Source: Bacillota bacterium (lineage in GTDB: Bacteria > Bacillota > Clostridia > Christensenellales > DTU072). From it: 64,000 nt of DNA. The first letter of the stretch is position 1, and every line of letters starts with the position of its first letter. This document shows positions 63,075-64,000 of this stretch, in pieces. Location of the stretch: the NCBI GenBank assembly GCA_023394875.1, contig JAEXAB010000004.1, positions 330,428 through 394,427 of the forward strand, in the 5' to 3' direction. A program made the translations under genes and the position numbers. The notes beneath the pieces are model-generated. The model had not been told where the DNA came from. It saw nothing but the letters and a program-made list of their open reading frames with translations, and did not search any database.

Positions 63075-63785
63075 TTTGTTTTCATATACTCCGCCATGAT
63101 AGCAGTAATATGTTCTTGCGTTCATTGATAATAATTTTTCCATCGATTTTTTGGCATTTTCAATATCTAATGTAAATTGCGGGTTAGCGATTACCGGTTC
63201 GCCGTTTTCTATAGCAAAGGCATCTCCTACTATGACAATAGATTGCTTTTCCAAAAATAAAGAAATGTGCCCCGGAGTATGTCCAGGTGTTTCCATAACT
63301 ATGCACCCTCCGTACCAATCTAAACGTTGTCCGTCATATAAAGTTTCCTCAACCGTAACAGGTTCAATACGCCTTAGCATATCGCAAAAAGCTTTGCCGA
63401 ACGCTTGTTTTTCCAGCGGTAAAAATTTTTGCATATCTTCGGCTTGTTGCAACCTAAGCGGTTTTGTGGTAGCATCTATAAAAGGCGCTTCCTCCTTTGA
63501 CGCATAGATTTTTACATTCGGATTTATTCTTTTAATTTCCGCCGCAGTACCCATATGATCGTGGTCATGATGGGTTATAACAAGACCTGTTAAATCCAGT
63601 AACGTTAAGCTATTTTTACTTAATTCTTTTTCAAGTAAACCCATTGACCCCATAAAGCCGCAATCTATGAGTATAACATTATTTTCATCACAGAAAAGCG
63701 TAGGATAAATTTCCTCTATGCTATTGAAAACAGGTCTGGTAATGGTAAATCTTATTATTTGATTTTTTACTTGATTAGTTTTCAT
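63072..63785 (-). CDS. MBL-fold hydrolase
   Basis: 237 aa from the ATG at 63785. The open frame extends to a TTG at 63818, but that codon is part of a possible promoter. Metal ligands: THHDHDHMG (HxHxDH), ETPGHTPGHIS, GDAFA, and the last His in CYHGGVY. It belongs to the broad glyoxalase/AHL-lactonase-like set; the substrate is not known. TATAAT lies just 6 nt before the ATG, so the mRNA could be leaderless. Confidence 0.82.
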   Translation of the reverse strand: MKTNQVKNQIIRFTITRPVFNSIEEIYPTLFCDENNVILIDCGFMGSMGLLEKELSKNSLTLLDLTGLVITHHDHDHMGTAAEIKRINPNVKIYASKEEAPFIDATTKPLRLQQAEDMQKFLPLEKQAFGKAFCDMLRRIEPVTVEETLYDGQRLDWYGGCIVMETPGHTPGHISLFLEKQSIVIVGDAFAIENGEPVIANPQFTLDIENAKKSMEKLLSMNARTYYCYHGGVYENK

Positions 63786-63834
63786 AATTAAATTATATGC
63801 TAGGATTATTTTTCTCAAAATTATTTCTTAAAAT

Positions 63835-63858
63835 GAAAAAAACCGCATAATAGCGGTA
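63835..63858 (-). terminator. Terminator after the tRNA genes
   Basis: ACCGC/GCGGT stem (63842-63846, 63853-63857), loop ATAATA, followed on the minus strand by seven or more T residues. It follows the tRNA-Leu 3' end by about 16 nt. Confidence 0.75.
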
Positions 63859-63873
63859 AAAAACGTATTTTTT

Positions 63874-63960
63874 TGGTGCCGTTGACCGGACTTGAACCGG
63901 TACGATGTTGCCATCGAGGGATTTTAAGTCCCTTGCGTCTGCCTATTCCGCCACAACGGC
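63874..63960 (-). tRNA. tRNA-Leu (anticodon UAA)
   Basis: 87 nt with an encoded CCA. Acceptor GCCGTTG/CAACGGC, discriminator A, long class II variable arm (CGATG GCAA CATCG), a normal T arm (ACCGG TTCAAGT CCGGT) and anticodon loop CTTAAAA with TAA as the anticodon. It reads UUA (and UUG by wobble). Confidence 0.96.
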
Positions 63961-63966
63961 AGATTT

Positions 63967-64000
63967 TGGAGGCACCATCCAGATTCGGACTGGAGATGAA
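63967..64000 (-). tRNA. tRNA 3' part, Cys-like, cut by the window edge
   Basis: Only the 3' third is visible: variable region TTCATC, T stem TCCAG/CTGGA with loop TCCGAAT, acceptor strand TGGTGCC, discriminator T and encoded CCA. U73 and the GGC.../...GCC acceptor ends fit tRNA-Cys best; tRNA-Gly also has U73 but usually starts GCGG. The T loop has C where position 55 is almost always U. It sits 6 nt upstream of tRNA-Leu in the same transcript. Confidence 0.75.

Overview
The window reads as a low-GC, monoderm, Clostridia-like Firmicute chromosome, probably from an uncultured gut-type lineage. Supporting signs are AGGAGG-type ribosome binding sites, TTGACA/TATAAT promoters with 17-18 bp spacers, the infC-rpmI-rplT operon, a type IIA topoisomerase B-A pair, ATP- and PPi-type phosphofructokinases side by side, and many lipoproteins built from Ig-like, MBG, LRR_5 and GLUG-like repeats. 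Coding density is high, and no gene-free stretch exceeds about 220 bp. No insertion sequence, prophage, CRISPR array or rRNA was seen. The assignment rests on gene content only.

Layout. 1-2561: a BspA-like leucine-rich-repeat lipoprotein, cut by the left edge. 2641-7224 (minus): a compact operon thyA-folA-icd-MBL hydrolase-hemZ (nucleotide and folate metabolism, a eukaryote-type NADP isocitrate dehydrogenase, a radical SAM enzyme). 7372-11142 (plus): a single helicase-nuclease of 1256 aa with DUF4011-like, SF1 and Vsr/MTES_1575-like parts. 11179-15005: proS flanked by two lipoproteins. 15126-19568: type IIA topoisomerase B and A subunits. 19707-23309: an unknown protein, a GH36-like alpha-galactosidase and a membrane-anchored, degenerate GDPD-like protein.

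23363-45487 is the most unusual part: 22 kb on one strand with only three genes. They are a 3154-aa signal-peptide/C-terminal-TM protein, a translationally coupled 385-aa protein of the same topology, and a 3806-aa lipoprotein. The two giants consist of Ig-like and MBG (YGX-type) domains. The 3154-aa protein carries, inside one MBG unit, about 26 tandem copies of an 18-residue motif (consensus GxYIKDExGNYIxVxxL). Smaller patches of related sequence sit in two other MBG units. I do not recognise this repeat as a named family, and it is my main candidate for something undescribed.

45632-51532 (minus): pfkA, PPi-type pfk, an FN3-like anchored protein, typA and a DUF624-like membrane protein. 51594-55493 (minus): infC (AUU start, behind a candidate attenuated leader), rpmI, rplT, an rRNA methyltransferase, yebC and proA. 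55657-60378 (minus): an alpha/beta hydrolase, a GLUG-like lipoprotein and thrS. 60599-63040 (plus): murG and an anchored protein of unknown function. 63072-64000 (minus): an MBL hydrolase, a tRNA-Leu(UAA) and the 3' end of a second, Cys-like tRNA.

Most genes are housekeeping. The accessory flavour comes from the surface proteins inserted between and within housekeeping operons, plus the lone helicase-nuclease.
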